A program made the position numbers and the translations under genes. From NCBI GenBank assembly GCA_944376295.1, contig CALWCE010000004.1, positions 119,407 to 183,406 on the forward strand: DNA of 64,000 bases, read 5' to 3'. The first letter of the stretch is position 1; each line of letters begins with the position of its first letter. Shown in pieces: positions 26,052-35,352 of this stretch. Below the pieces are notes generated by a model. It had not been told where the DNA came from and searched no databases. It saw only the letters and a program-made list of their open reading frames with translations. The DNA is from an uncultured Clostridia bacterium. Its GTDB lineage: Bacteria; Bacillota; Clostridia; Christensenellales; Borkfalkiaceae.

Positions 26052-26636
26052 TTACATCTGTTTCAGCGCGGCGGCGATGATCTCTTCCAGGCTCTTCGCG
26101 CCGCCTTTGCGCGCGCGTTCGACGGCGCGGGTGCTCTCCTGACGGGTGAAGCCGAGGTTCATGAGCGCCGAAAGGGCGTCTTCGTCCTCGGGCGACGCCA
26201 CCGCCGCGGGTGCGCCCTCTCCGCCGAGGATCTCGTTCGCCGAGATCTTGCCGTGCAGTTCTAAAATGATGCGGTCGGCAGTCTTTTTTCCCACGCCCTT
26301 CACGGCGGACAGCCGCTTCACGTCCGCCGAAGCGATGCAGGCGGAAAGTTCGTCGGGACGCATGGCGGAAAGGAGCGAAAGAGCCATCTTCGCGCCCACG
26401 CCCTGCACCGACGTGAGGCGCAGAAAGAGCTGCTTTTCTTTGAGGTCGGCAAAGCCGTACAGGGAGATGCCGTCCTCCTTGACCTGCATCACGGTATAGA
26501 CTTCGCCCTCGTTCCCGCGGGCGAGCTTGGAAAAGGCGGCGCCCGAACAGAACACCTCGTAACCGACGCCGTTCACCGCGATGAGCGCGCTCTCGAGGGT
26601 GAGATCCAAAACTTTTCCCTTCAAATATCCGATCAT
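26052..26636 (-). CDS. ruvA: Holliday junction branch migration protein RuvA
   Basis: Junction-binding subunit of 194 residues, from ATG 26636 (MIGYLKGKVLDLTLES); the upstream extension of the frame is not homologous. The N-terminal OB fold is followed by two helix-hairpin-helix motifs (LTSVQGVGAKMALSLLS and LSAVKGVGKKTADRIILEL) and a short C-terminal RuvB-binding domain. It lies between ruvC and ruvB. Confidence 0.96.
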   Translation of the reverse strand: MIGYLKGKVLDLTLESALIAVNGVGYEVFCSGAAFSKLARGNEGEVYTVMQVKEDGISLYGFADLKEKQLFLRLTSVQGVGAKMALSLLSAMRPDELSACIASADVKRLSAVKGVGKKTADRIILELHGKISANEILGGEGAPAAVASPEDEDALSALMNLGFTRQESTRAVERARKGGAKSLEEIIAAALKQM

Positions 26637-26653
26637 ATCTTCTCCGTTTGCGG

Positions 26654-27151
26654 TCATCTGACGCCGAACAGTCCCGAAAAGCGGCTCGTGAACGCATGGC
26701 AGAGCGCCACGGCAAGGGCGTCCGCCGCATCGTCGGGACGGGGGACGGACGGAAGGCGCAGGAGCGAGGCGACGCACCGCTGCATCTGGATCTTGTCGGC
26801 CCTGCCGTAGCCCGTGAGCGCCTGCTTGATCTGATTGGGCGTATATTCGTAAATGCGCCCGCACCGCTTGCAGCAGGTCAGAAGGATGACGCCGCGCGCG
26901 TGGGCGACGGCGATGCCCGTCGTCACGTTCTTGGAAAAGAAGAGCTCCTCCATCGCCGCCTCGTCGGGGGAAAACTTGTCGAACAGGGCGTTCACGCCCT
27001 GTTCGAGCATGCAGAGGCGCACGGCAAAATTTTCGCTCGGGGGCGTTTTGACGACGCCGTAGTCGACGGCGCGGCAGTTCCCGCGCGCGTCCTTTTCGAC
27101 AACGCCGTAGCCCATCGTCCCGAAGCCGGGGTCGAGCCCCAGAATGATCAT
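26654..27151 (-). CDS. ruvC: Crossover junction endodeoxyribonuclease RuvC
   Basis: Holliday-junction resolvase of 165 residues. The acidic active-site residues are seen in ILGLDPGFGTMGYGVV (first Asp), EAAMEELFFSKN (Glu) and PDDAADALAVALCH (last Asps). First gene of ruvCAB, behind its own promoter (27192-27221) and GGAGGCGCGC. Confidence 0.96.
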   Translation of the reverse strand: MIILGLDPGFGTMGYGVVEKDARGNCRAVDYGVVKTPPSENFAVRLCMLEQGVNALFDKFSPDEAAMEELFFSKNVTTGIAVAHARGVILLTCCKRCGRIYEYTPNQIKQALTGYGRADKIQMQRCVASLLRLPSVPRPDDAADALAVALCHAFTSRFSGLFGVR

Positions 27152-27191
27152 GCGCGCCTCCTTCCCCGGACCGTCCGACCGTTTTGCATTT

Positions 27192-27221
27192 ATTGTAATG
27201 CAAGGCGGGGCGTTTTGTCAA
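27192..27221 (-). promoter_or_regulatory. ruvCAB promoter
   Basis: Minus strand TTGACA (27216-27221), 18 bases, TACAAT (27192-27197). No SOS box of the DinR/LexA type was noticed next to it. Confidence 0.65.
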
Positions 27222-27260
27222 TCGAAACGGCGGCAATTTTCCCCCGCGCCTTCAAATCGC

Positions 27261-27289
27261 TTGCATTTCGGGCAAGTTCCGTGTAAAAT
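27261..27289 (+). promoter_or_regulatory. argH promoter
   Basis: TTGCAT (27261-27266), 17 bases, TAAAAT (27284-27289), followed by a leader of about 30 nt. Confidence 0.65.
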
Positions 27290-27323
27290 AAAGAGCACAA
27301 ACAATCATTTGAGAGGTAATATA

Positions 27324-28700
27324 ATGAAGCTTTGGGAAGGAAGGTTTGACGCCCCCACCGCTGCGGACGCCGACGCATTCAACGAATCGCTCTCCTTTGA
27401 CAAGAAGCTGTACCGCGCAGACATCACCGCAAGCATCGCCCACGCGACCATGCTCGGCGAGACGGACATCATCCCGTCCGAAGAAGCCGCGCGCATCGTG
27501 GAAGGACTCAAGGGCATCCTCAAAGACATCGATGAGGGAACGCTCGCCGTCGAGGGCGCGGAGGACATCCATTCCTTCGTCGAGAACGAGCTCGTCAAGC
27601 GCATCGGCGAAGTGGGCAAGAAGCTGCACACGGCGCGCTCCCGCAACGACCAGGTCGCGACCGACCTCCGCCTCTACGCGCGCGCCTCCGTCGACCGCCT
27701 CATCGCCCTTCTGCATTCCTTCGTGACGACGCTCACGATGGTCGCGCACGAAAACATCAAGTGCATCCTTCCCGGCTACACCCACCTGCGCAAGGCGCAG
27801 CCCGTCAACTTCGCGCAGTACCTCAACGCCTATTCGGAGATGTTCCTGCGCGACATGGAGCGCCTCGAAGACTGCAGGAAGCGCGTCAACGTCATGCCCC
27901 TCGGCAGCGCGGCGCTTGCAGGCACTTCCTTCCCCATCGACCGCGAGATCACGAGAAAGCTCTTAAAGTTCGACGCCATCTCCAATTGCTCCATCGACGC
28001 CGTCTCCGACCGCGACTTCGTTGCGGAATATCTCTTCTGCCTCACCGGGATCATGCTGCATCTTTCCCGCCTTTCGGAAGACACCATCCTCTACACGTCG
28101 GACGAATTCGGCTATTGGGAAATTTCCGACGCCTACTCCACGGGCTCTTCCATCATGCCCCAGAAGAAGAACCCCGATATCCCCGAACTCATCCGCGGCA
28201 AGTGCGGGCGGGTCATCGGCGATCTCACGGGTTTCCTCGCGACGCTCAAATCGCTACCGCTTGCCTACAACAAGGATCTGCAGGAGGATAAGGAAGCGCT
28301 CTTCGACGCCGAAAAGACGGTGTTCGACTGCGTTACCATCTTCCACGCCATGATCAAGGGGATGAAGTTCAACTCCGAAGCGATGTATCAGGCGGCAGAG
28401 GGCGGCTTCTCGACGGCGACGGACGTTGCCGACTACCTCTCCAAGAAGGGCGTCCCCTTCCGCGACGCGCACGCCATCACGGGCAAGATCGTCAGATACT
28501 GCATCGAGCACAACAAGACGCTGAGAGACCTTTCCCTCAAAGAGTTCAAAGCGGTGAGCGACGTCTTCGAGCGCGACGTCACGGGCGTGGTGCTCGCGCG
28601 CACCTCGGCGGAGGCAAGGAACTCCGTGGGCGGCTCTTCGCAGCTGGCGGCACGGAAGGCGATCATCCGCATCCGCAACCGTCTCAAACACTTCGGCTGA
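27324..28700 (+). CDS. argH: Argininosuccinate lyase
   Basis: Last step of arginine synthesis, splitting argininosuccinate to arginine and fumarate. From ATG 27324 (MKLWEGRFDAPTAADAD), behind GAGAGGTAATATA, the protein has 458 residues. The superfamily signature GSSIMPQKKNPD and the stretches HTARSRNDQVATDLRLY and GYTHLRKAQPV are present. It stands alone between ruvC and ilvB, with its own promoter and terminator; argG is not in the window. Confidence 0.97.
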   Translation: MKLWEGRFDAPTAADADAFNESLSFDKKLYRADITASIAHATMLGETDIIPSEEAARIVEGLKGILKDIDEGTLAVEGAEDIHSFVENELVKRIGEVGKKLHTARSRNDQVATDLRLYARASVDRLIALLHSFVTTLTMVAHENIKCILPGYTHLRKAQPVNFAQYLNAYSEMFLRDMERLEDCRKRVNVMPLGSAALAGTSFPIDREITRKLLKFDAISNCSIDAVSDRDFVAEYLFCLTGIMLHLSRLSEDTILYTSDEFGYWEISDAYSTGSSIMPQKKNPDIPELIRGKCGRVIGDLTGFLATLKSLPLAYNKDLQEDKEALFDAEKTVFDCVTIFHAMIKGMKFNSEAMYQAAEGGFSTATDVADYLSKKGVPFRDAHAITGKIVRYCIEHNKTLRDLSLKEFKAVSDVFERDVTGVVLARTSAEARNSVGGSSQLAARKAIIRIRNRLKHFG

Positions 28701-28710
28701 GATATTTTAA

Positions 28711-28736
28711 GGGCGCCTTCGGGTGCCCGTTTTTTT
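28711..28736 (+). terminator. argH terminator
   Basis: GGGCGCC-TTCG-GGTGCCC followed by seven Ts, 10 bases after argH. Confidence 0.92.
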
Positions 28737-28805
28737 GAGAACGCCCATTTTCTTGCATAAATATACAAAAATCGCGGGAGAGAAACGAAAATCTCTCACA
28801 AAGAC

Positions 28806-28834
28806 TTGACAGAAACGAATATTCCCATTAAAAT
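28806..28834 (+). promoter_or_regulatory. ilvBN promoter
   Basis: TTGACA (28806-28811), 17 bases, TAAAAT (28829-28834). A short inverted repeat GAGAGA/TCTCTC lies just upstream (28776-28798) and could bind an activator. The leader is only about 30 nt, so no T-box or attenuator fits here. Confidence 0.75.
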
Positions 28835-28869
28835 AATAGGAAGCACACTTTCTTCAAGGAGGTCTTATC

Positions 28870-30528
28870 ATGAAATGCAACGGAGCAGAGATCCTCATCA
28901 ACTGCCTCAAAGAACAGGGCGTTGACACGATATTCGGCTACCCGGGCGGCACGGTGCTCGACATTTACGACGCACTCTACCGCGACGGCACCATCCGCCA
29001 CGTCATCACCTCGCACGAGCAGGGCGCGGCGCACGCGGCAGACGGCTATGCGCGCGTCACGGGGCGCGTCGGCGTATGCCTCGCGACGAGCGGCCCCGGC
29101 GCCACCAACCTTGTGACGGGCATTGCGACCGCCTTCATGGATTCCATCCCCGTCGTCGCCATCACGGGGAACGTCGGCCTCAACATGCTCGGGCGCGACT
29201 CCTTCCAGGAGATCGACATCACCGGCATCACGATGCCCATCACCAAACACAACTTCATCATCAAGGACGTCAAAGACCTCGCCCCCGCCATCCGCCAGGC
29301 TTTCAGGATCGCGAACTCGGGCAGAAAGGGCCCCGTCCTCATCGATATCCTCAAAAACGTGCAGATCGCGGAGACGGACTACGAACCGTACACGCCCGAA
29401 AAGCTGACGAGAAAGCCCGTTCAAAAGAGCGCCGTCGAAGACGCCGTCAAGGCGATCAACGCCGCAAAGAAGCCCCTCATCATGCTGGGCGGCGGCTGCA
29501 TCGCCTCGGAAGCGGAAGAAGAGATCGCAGCGCTCTGCGAAAAGCTGGACGCGCCCGTTGCCTGCACGCTGATGGGCCTCGGCGCTTATCCTGCGGGGGA
29601 CGCCCGCTTCATGGGCATGATGGGCATGCACGGCACCGCGACGAGCGCCCGTCTCGCCCTCGAGAGCGACTGCATCATCGCCCTCGGCACCCGCTTTTCC
29701 GACCGCGTCGCCCTCAACCGCGATAAATTCGCCGCCAACAAGGTCGTCGTGCAGGTGGAGATCGACAACGCGGAGATCGACAAGAACGTCAACGTTACCT
29801 ATTCCGTCCTCGGCGACGTGAAAGAAGCTTTGAAGACCATGCTCCCCCTCATCGAGCAAGTCAAAGACCGCCCCTTCATGCAGGAAGCGGCGGAGCTCAA
29901 AAAGGCGGAAAAGGCAAAGCGGCCCAACCTGGAGCTCGGGCATAAAGTCATCATCGGCGCCTCCGAGATCGCGAAAGACGACGACATCGTCGTCACCGAC
30001 GTCGGCCAGCATCAGATGTGGACGGCGCAGTACTACCCCGTCAAGAAGCCCCGCACCTTCTGTTCGAGCGGCGGCCTCGGCACGATGGGCTACGGTCTCG
30101 GCGCTGCCATCGGCGCGGCATTCGGGAGCCATAAGCACGTCATCCTCGTCACGGGCGACGGCTGCTTCAACATGAACCTCAACGAACTCTCGACGGCGGT
30201 CACCGAAAACCTGCCCATCACCATCCTGCTCATGAACAACCGCGCGCTCGGCATGGTGCGCCAGTGGCAGAAGCTCTTCTATAACAACCGCTTCTCGCAG
30301 ACGGACATCCGCAAGAAGACGGACTATGTGAAGTTCGCGGAAAGCTTCGGCGCCAAGGGCATGAAGATCGAGAAGGAGGAAGACATCATGCCCGTCCTCA
30401 AAGAGGCGCTCTCTACCCCTTCGCCCGTCGTCGTGGACTGCCGCATCAGCAACGACGAGAACGTGCTGCCCATGATACGGCCGGGCGCGACGTACGACAC
30501 CATCATCACCGATTGGGAGGACAGATAA
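28870..30528 (+). CDS. ilvB: Acetolactate synthase, large catalytic subunit
   Basis: ThDP-dependent enzyme of 552 residues making acetolactate and acetohydroxybutyrate for branched-chain amino acids. GYPGGTVLDIYDALY and SHEQGAAHAADGYARVTG (activating glutamate) mark the PYR domain; GDGCFNMNLNELSTAVTENL with a later NN is the ThDP-binding motif. ATG 28870 follows CAAGGAGGTCTTATC. Its stop overlaps the ATG of ilvN (TAATG). Confidence 0.96.
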   Translation: MKCNGAEILINCLKEQGVDTIFGYPGGTVLDIYDALYRDGTIRHVITSHEQGAAHAADGYARVTGRVGVCLATSGPGATNLVTGIATAFMDSIPVVAITGNVGLNMLGRDSFQEIDITGITMPITKHNFIIKDVKDLAPAIRQAFRIANSGRKGPVLIDILKNVQIAETDYEPYTPEKLTRKPVQKSAVEDAVKAINAAKKPLIMLGGGCIASEAEEEIAALCEKLDAPVACTLMGLGAYPAGDARFMGMMGMHGTATSARLALESDCIIALGTRFSDRVALNRDKFAANKVVVQVEIDNAEIDKNVNVTYSVLGDVKEALKTMLPLIEQVKDRPFMQEAAELKKAEKAKRPNLELGHKVIIGASEIAKDDDIVVTDVGQHQMWTAQYYPVKKPRTFCSSGGLGTMGYGLGAAIGAAFGSHKHVILVTGDGCFNMNLNELSTAVTENLPITILLMNNRALGMVRQWQKLFYNNRFSQTDIRKKTDYVKFAESFGAKGMKIEKEEDIMPVLKEALSTPSPVVVDCRISNDENVLPMIRPGATYDTIITDWEDR

Positions 30529-31043
30529 TGAACCGCTATACCATCTCTGCACTCGTAGACAACAAGAGCGGTGTTCTGACCCGCGTGGCGGCGCTGTTTG
30601 CCCGCAGGGGGTACAACATCGAATCGCTCTCCGTCTGCACGACGGAAGACCCCGCCCTCTCGCGCATGACCATCGTGTTGTGCGGCGACGACTACATCCT
30701 CGGTCAGATGATGAAGCAGATGGACAAGCTCATCGACGTGAGGAAGATCAACAAGGTGGAAGAGGACGCCGTCTCGCGCGAACTGCTCCTTTGCAAGGTC
30801 AAGACGGACGCGACGACGCGCAGCCAGGTGCTCGAGATCAGCCAGATCTTCCGCGCGAAGATCGTCGACGTTTCGACGGAGGCGACCATCATGGAACTGA
30901 CGGGCAAGCCTTCCAAACTCGACGGCTTCATCAACATGCTCATGCCCTACGGCATTTTGGAGCTCGCGCGCACGGGCGTCACCTCCATCGGGAGGGGCGC
31001 TTCCTGCCTGCGCGACGTGCCCGATTATAAGGAACAGATATAG
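30528..31043 (+). CDS. ilvN: Acetolactate synthase, small regulatory subunit
   Basis: Regulatory subunit of 171 residues, mediating valine feedback. I start at ATG 30528 (MNRYTISALVDNKSGVLTRV), overlapping the ilvB stop, not at the earlier in-frame codon. An ACT domain (about 1-75) with FARRGYNIESLSV is followed by the C-terminal IlvN-type domain (SREILLCKVK-like segment and LTGKPSKLDGFI). Structured repeat copy B begins one base after its stop. Confidence 0.94.
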   Translation: MNRYTISALVDNKSGVLTRVAALFARRGYNIESLSVCTTEDPALSRMTIVLCGDDYILGQMMKQMDKLIDVRKINKVEEDAVSRELLLCKVKTDATTRSQVLEISQIFRAKIVDVSTEATIMELTGKPSKLDGFINMLMPYGILELARTGVTSIGRGASCLRDVPDYKEQI

Positions 31044-31044
31044 A

Positions 31045-31208
31045 GTTCACAAATTTATTTTTGCCGAGCAAAAATAAATTTCGTGAGGGGTGAAGCATCA
31101 ACATCTCCTCACCCCGTCGCCCACGACCGTATCTGTCCTCAAAGTCACTAAGCGCCAAGTATGGCGCAAATTGAGTCCCGCAGCGCAAAAGCGTGGTTTT
31201 GCTCGCGG
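31045..31208 (+). repeat. Structured 3'-abutting repeat, copy B
   Basis: Begins GTTCAC one base after the ilvN stop. H1 arms are AAATTTATTTTTGC and GCAAAAATAAATTT around CGA, again with a single extra C before GTGAG. Then GTGAGGGGTGAAG, a diverged middle, H3 (GCGCC/GGCGC, 31152-31167), CAAATTGAGTC and H4 (inner GCAAAA/TTTTGC, to 31208). The last 60 bases are identical to copy A. Confidence 0.8.
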
Positions 31209-31231
31209 CATGATTTGGGAAGCGGTAATTC

Positions 31232-31284
31232 CCTTGGCTCCTTCTTTGAGGGAGCTGTCGAGCGCAGCGAGACTGAGGGAGTCA
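31232..31284 (+). repeat. Palindromic GGCTCC/GGGAGT intergenic repeat, copy 1
   Basis: TTGGCTCCTTCTTTGAGGGA then GCTGTC, a small GC hairpin, GACTGAGGGAGT. The same frame of motifs recurs at 56523-56589 with a different, but still paired, centre. It follows copy B directly. Confidence 0.65.
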
Positions 31285-31407
31285 CCTTATTATCTCTCCC
31301 GCAATGCATAACGTTCACGATCTTTTTTTGACGGGCAAAAATAAAGCGGCGTGCGCGTCCCACGCGGGGCGCGCACCCTCACAATGTGAATCTTCGGAGG
31401 CATTTTT

Positions 31408-33075
31408 ATGGCAAACACCTTTACAAACGGCAACCATATGGCGTCGCAGCGTTCGCTCCTGCGCGCCCTCGGCTGGACGGACAGCGAGATGAAAAAACCC
31501 ATCGTGGGCATCATCTCGGCGCAGAGCGACATCATCCCCGGGCATATGTACCTCGACCACGTCGCACGGGCGGCGGCGGAAGGCGTCATTGCGGCGGGCG
31601 GAAAGCCCGTCATCGTGCCCTGCATCGGCGTATGCGACGGCATCGCGATGGGTCATAAGGGCATGAAGTACTCCCTGCCTTCCCGCGAGGTCATCGCCGA
31701 CAGCGTGGAAATTTTGTCGAACGCCCACGCCTTTGACGGCATCATCCTCGTGGGCAACTGCGACAAGATCATCCCCGGCATGCTGATGGGCGCGGTGCGC
31801 GTCAACAAGCCCGCCCTCTTCGTTTCGGGCGGCCCCATGCTCGCGGGGCGCAAGAACAAGAAAAAGCTCTCCCTCTCCTCCATGTTCGAGGCGGTGGGCG
31901 CCTACACCTCGGGGCACATCGACGAAAAGGAGCTGCATTCCTTCGAATGCACCGCCTGCCCCACCTGCGGTTCGTGCTCGGGCATGTTCACGGCAAACTC
32001 CATGAACTGCCTTTTGGAAGCGCTCGGCATGGCGCTCCCCGGCAACGGCACCATCCCCATGGTGTATTCGGCGCGCCTTGCGCTTGCCAAGCAGGCGGGC
32101 GAAGCGGTGATGGGGCTCATCGAAAAGAACGTCTGCCCGCGCGACATCCTCACCCCGGCCGCCCTCAAGAACGCCGAGCGCGTGGACATGGCGATCGGCG
32201 CAAGCTCCAACTCGGTGCTGCACCTTTTAGCGCTCGCGAGCGAGCTGGGCTTTTCCAAAGAGCAGCTCTCCATCGACACGATGAACGAGATCTCCAAGAC
32301 GACGCCCAATCTGTGCCGCCTGGCGCCTGCGGGCGAATATTACATCGAAGAGCTCAACGAAGTCGGCGGCATCTCCGCCGTCATCCGCTCCCTCATCGAG
32401 GCGGGGCTCTTCGAGGGCGAAGCGCTCACCTGCTCGCTCATGACGCAGGAGGCGCGCACGAAGGACGCCCGCGTCCTCGACGAGGAGATCATCCGCCCCG
32501 TCTCTGACCCCTATTCGAGCTACGGCGGCCTCGCCATTCTGAAAGGCAACCTCGCCCCCGAGGGCAGCGTCGTCAAGAAGAGCGCCGTCGACCCCAAGAT
32601 GTACCACCATTCGGGTCCCGCGCGCGTATTCGATTCCGAAGAGGAGGCGATGGAAGCCATCTCCACGAACAAGATCCAAAAGGGCGACGTCGTCGTCATC
32701 CGCTATGAAGGCCCCAAGGGCGGCCCCGGGATGCGCGAAATGCTCTCCCCCACCTCGTCCATCGTGGGCGCGGGTCTCGGCGATACCGTGGCGCTCATCA
32801 CGGACGGCAGATTCTCGGGCGCGACAAGAGGCGCCGCGATCGGCCACGTCTGCCCCGAAGCGGCGGCGGGCGGCGTCATCGGCGTCGTCGAAGAGGGCGA
32901 CCCCATCGAGATCGACATCGAGAACGGCACGATCGACCTGAAAGTACCCGATGAGGTCATCAAAGCCCGCCTTGCCGCCTTCGTGCCCAAGGAAAAGCCC
33001 GTCGAAGGGTACTTGAAGCGCTACCGCGCTCTCGTCACCTCCGCTTCCGACGGCGCAGTCTTCAAAAAATTCTAA
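31408..33075 (+). CDS. ilvD: Dihydroxy-acid dehydratase
   Basis: Fe-S dehydratase of 555 residues in valine, leucine and isoleucine synthesis. Cluster-region cysteines are seen in VPCIGVCDGIAMG, GNCDKIIPGM and ECTACPTCGSCSGMFTANSM. The C-terminal VALITDGRFSGATRG is typical of the family. ATG 31408 follows CGGAGGCATTTTT. It faces the LysR regulator gene convergently; ilvC is not in the window. Confidence 0.96.
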   Translation: MANTFTNGNHMASQRSLLRALGWTDSEMKKPIVGIISAQSDIIPGHMYLDHVARAAAEGVIAAGGKPVIVPCIGVCDGIAMGHKGMKYSLPSREVIADSVEILSNAHAFDGIILVGNCDKIIPGMLMGAVRVNKPALFVSGGPMLAGRKNKKKLSLSSMFEAVGAYTSGHIDEKELHSFECTACPTCGSCSGMFTANSMNCLLEALGMALPGNGTIPMVYSARLALAKQAGEAVMGLIEKNVCPRDILTPAALKNAERVDMAIGASSNSVLHLLALASELGFSKEQLSIDTMNEISKTTPNLCRLAPAGEYYIEELNEVGGISAVIRSLIEAGLFEGEALTCSLMTQEARTKDARVLDEEIIRPVSDPYSSYGGLAILKGNLAPEGSVVKKSAVDPKMYHHSGPARVFDSEEEAMEAISTNKIQKGDVVVIRYEGPKGGPGMREMLSPTSSIVGAGLGDTVALITDGRFSGATRGAAIGHVCPEAAAGGVIGVVEEGDPIEIDIENGTIDLKVPDEVIKARLAAFVPKEKPVEGYLKRYRALVTSASDGAVFKKF

Positions 33076-33108
33076 ATAAGGCGCCGCCCAAAGGGCGGCA
33101 GAAAGGAA

Positions 33109-33146
33109 CGCGCGGGGCGCGGGGCATTCGCCCCGCGCCCCGCGCG
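33109..33146. other. Long GC hairpin between ilvD and the LysR gene
   Basis: A 17-bp perfect inverted repeat with arms of C and G only (33109-33125 and 33130-33146) and loop ATTC. It stands between two convergent genes. There is no clear T-run on either side, so it may end transcription only weakly, or serve RNA 3'-end stability. Confidence 0.7.
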
Positions 33147-33165
33147 TCAGCATAAAAACCGCACT

Positions 33166-33987
33166 TTAAAAAAACCGCTCCTCTTCGCCCGCACGGCAGA
33201 CGCGGTAACTTTTGAGCTTCATGCGCGAAAATCCGACGGGAGCGACCTCCGTCAGAAGCCCCTCTTCCAACTCCTTTTTGACGATGCCGCGCGGCAGAAA
33301 GGCATAGCCGAGCCCCGCCGCCAGAAAATCTTTGACTTTGTTGGAATTATCCACCTCGAAGGGGAACACCTGCCCCGCGGGGAAGAGTTCGCGAAGATAG
33401 GAGCCGATCTCTTCGAGGGAAAAGTTGCACATGGCGCAGGGGAGCTTCCTCAGCTCTCCTTTCGTCACGCCGCGGGGGAAGGCGTTTTTATCCCGCCGCA
33501 CCAGAAGGACGAGCTCGTCTTCAAAGAAAGGCGTTGAGGAATACCCCGCCCGCTTCACCGCCTGATAGCCGTACACGGCGTCGAGCGAACCGCTCCACAG
33601 CTGTTCCAGAAGCTCCGCCGAATGCCCGAGCGTCACGCGGTAATGCCCGCCGGCGGCGATGCCCCCGAAGATGCGCTCTTTGAGCATCCCCTCATAGACG
33701 GCGTTAGTCGCGCCCAGCCGCTGCTGCCGCTCGCCGCCCCGCACGGCGCTTTTCAAGGCGTCCTCAAGCTCGACGATGCGCCGCGCGTACTCCGCGAACA
33801 GCTTTCCCTCCTCGGTGAGGGAAAAATTGCGCGTATCCCGCCGCAAAAGCTTCACCCCCGCCTCGCGTTCAAGCTCCAAAATGCGGTTGGTCACCGTGGA
33901 CTGCGCAACGAAGAGCTGTTCCGCCGCGCGCGTAAAGTTGCAAAAGCGCACCACCAGCAAATAGGTGCGTAAATTCTCGGTATCCAT
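33166..33987 (-). CDS. LysR-family transcriptional regulator
   Basis: Regulator of 273 residues, started at ATG 33987 (MDTENLRTYLLVVRFCNF), where LysR proteins normally begin. The winged helix-turn-helix (about 1-60) shows FTRAAEQLFVAQSTVTNRI; the effector-binding domain follows (about 85-270). It is divergent from leuC, and both promoters share an 18-bp palindrome, so it probably controls leuCDB and its own gene. The effector is unknown; an intermediate of leucine synthesis is a fair guess by analogy with other LysR regulators of leu genes. No good Shine-Dalgarno site is seen. Confidence 0.9.
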   Translation of the reverse strand: MDTENLRTYLLVVRFCNFTRAAEQLFVAQSTVTNRILELEREAGVKLLRRDTRNFSLTEEGKLFAEYARRIVELEDALKSAVRGGERQQRLGATNAVYEGMLKERIFGGIAAGGHYRVTLGHSAELLEQLWSGSLDAVYGYQAVKRAGYSSTPFFEDELVLLVRRDKNAFPRGVTKGELRKLPCAMCNFSLEEIGSYLRELFPAGQVFPFEVDNSNKVKDFLAAGLGYAFLPRGIVKKELEEGLLTEVAPVGFSRMKLKSYRVCRAGEEERFF

Positions 33988-34036
33988 AAATGCGAATAAT
34001 CGATTGCTCCGATTTAATAATTCGTTTTTTGTATGA

Positions 34037-34074
34037 TTGACGAGAGTATAGCACATGTGCTATAATTTTGTCAA
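34037..34074. promoter_or_regulatory. Interleaved divergent promoters of leuC and the LysR gene over one palindrome
   Basis: Plus strand: TTGACG (34037-34042), 18 bases, TATAAT (34061-34066), reading into leuC. Minus strand: TTGACA (34069-34074), 18 bases, TATACT (34045-34050), reading into the LysR gene. The perfect palindrome TATAGCACATGTGCTATA (34047-34064) fills the shared centre and touches both -10 boxes. Confidence 0.8.
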
Positions 34075-34097
34075 ACACAAACAAGGAGATAATCGCT

Positions 34098-35351
34098 ATG
34101 GGAATGACGATGACGCAGAAGATCCTCGCCGCGCACGCAGGGCTTCCTTGCGTGGAAGCGGGTCAGCTCATCGAAGCAGAGCTCGACCTTGCGCTTGCCA
34201 ACGACATCACCGCCCCCGTCGCCATCAACGAGGTGGAAAAGGCGGGCGGATGCGTGAAGTGCCGCGACAAAGTGGCGCTCGTGATGGATCACTTCACCCC
34301 GAATAAGGACATCAAGGCGGCCTGCCAGGTGAAAAAGACGCGCGAATTCGCGAAGAAGGAGCAGGTGACGCACTTTTACGACGTGGGCAAAATGGGCATC
34401 GAACACGCCCTTCTGCCCGAACAGGGACTCGTGGGCGCGGGCGACTGCGTGATCGGCGCAGACAGCCACACCTGCACCTACGGCGCGCTCGGCGCCTTCT
34501 CGACGGGCGTGGGCAGCACCGACCTTGCCGCCGCCATGATGACGAACAAGGCGTGGTTCAAAGTCCCCGCGGCGCTCCGTTTCGAGCTCAAAGGCAGCCT
34601 CCCCCCTTACATCACGGGAAAAGACCTCATCCTCCACATCATCGGCACGATCGGCGTGGACGGCGCGCTCTACAAGAGCATGGAATTTACGGGCGAGGGC
34701 GTTTCCTCCCTTTCGATGGACGATCGCTTCACCGTCTGCAACATGGCGATCGAGGCGGGCGCGAAGAACGGCATCTTCCCCGTGGACGACAAGACGCTCG
34801 CCTACATGGAAGGGCGCTTCAGGCGCACCCCCAAGATCTTCGAGGCGGACGCGGACGCGGAATACGAAAAGACGTATACGATCGACCTTTCCGCGCTGAA
34901 GCCCACCGTCGCCTTCCCCCATCTCCCCGAAAACACGCGCACGGAGTGGGAGGAGCTTCCCGTCCAGCAGGCGGTCATCGGCTCCTGCACGAACGGGCGC
35001 ATCTCCGATCTGCGCCAGGCAGCCGAAATTTTACGCGGCAGGAAGGTCGCGGACGGCGTGCGCTGCATCGTCATCCCCGCGACGCAGGAAATTTATCTTC
35101 AGGCCCTCGAAGAAGGGCTCGTTGCCGACATGGTGAGAGCGGGCGCCGTCGTCTCCACCCCCACCTGCGGGCCGTGCCTCGGCGGGCACATGGGCATCCT
35201 CGCCGACGGCGAGCGCTGCGTTTCCACCACCAACCGCAACTTTGTCGGCCGCATGGGGCATATTTCGAGCGAAATTTATCTCGCGTCGCCCTACGTCGCC
35301 GCGGCGAGCGCCGTTTTAGGCCGCCTCGCGACCCCTCAGGAGGTAAAATAA
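34098..35351 (+). CDS. leuC: 3-isopropylmalate dehydratase large subunit
   Basis: Aconitase-family subunit of 417 residues for leucine synthesis. I start at ATG 34098 ([15 protein letters not shown]) with AAGGAGAT nine bases upstream, not at the earlier in-frame codon. The 4Fe-4S cysteines are in [25 protein letters not shown] and [12 protein letters not shown]. leuD follows after two bases. The shorter bacterial/archaeal form of LeuC, paired with a 159-residue LeuD. Confidence 0.95.
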   Translation: MGMTMTQKILAAHAGLPCVEAGQLIEAELDLALANDITAPVAINEVEKAGGCVKCRDKVALVMDHFTPNKDIKAACQVKKTREFAKKEQVTHFYDVGKMGIEHALLPEQGLVGAGDCVIGADSHTCTYGALGAFSTGVGSTDLAAAMMTNKAWFKVPAALRFELKGSLPPYITGKDLILHIIGTIGVDGALYKSMEFTGEGVSSLSMDDRFTVCNMAIEAGAKNGIFPVDDKTLAYMEGRFRRTPKIFEADADAEYEKTYTIDLSALKPTVAFPHLPENTRTEWEELPVQQAVIGSCTNGRISDLRQAAEILRGRKVADGVRCIVIPATQEIYLQALEEGLVADMVRAGAVVSTPTCGPCLGGHMGILADGERCVSTTNRNFVGRMGHISSEIYLASPYVAAASAVLGRLATPQEVK

Positions 35352-35352
35352 C

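Larger units (their letters stand above)
31044..31407. other. Non-coding interval ilvN-ilvD
   Basis: 364 bases with no supported gene: structured repeat copy B (31045-31208), a palindromic GGCTCC...GGGAGT repeat (31232-31284), a degenerate GTTCAC/hairpin piece near 31313-31348, and the ribosome-binding site of ilvD (CGGAGGC). Confidence 0.7.

Noticed and set aside
27144-27323. Upstream extension of argH
   Set aside because: The in-frame extension covers the argH promoter and ribosome site; ATG 27324 matches the family N-terminus.
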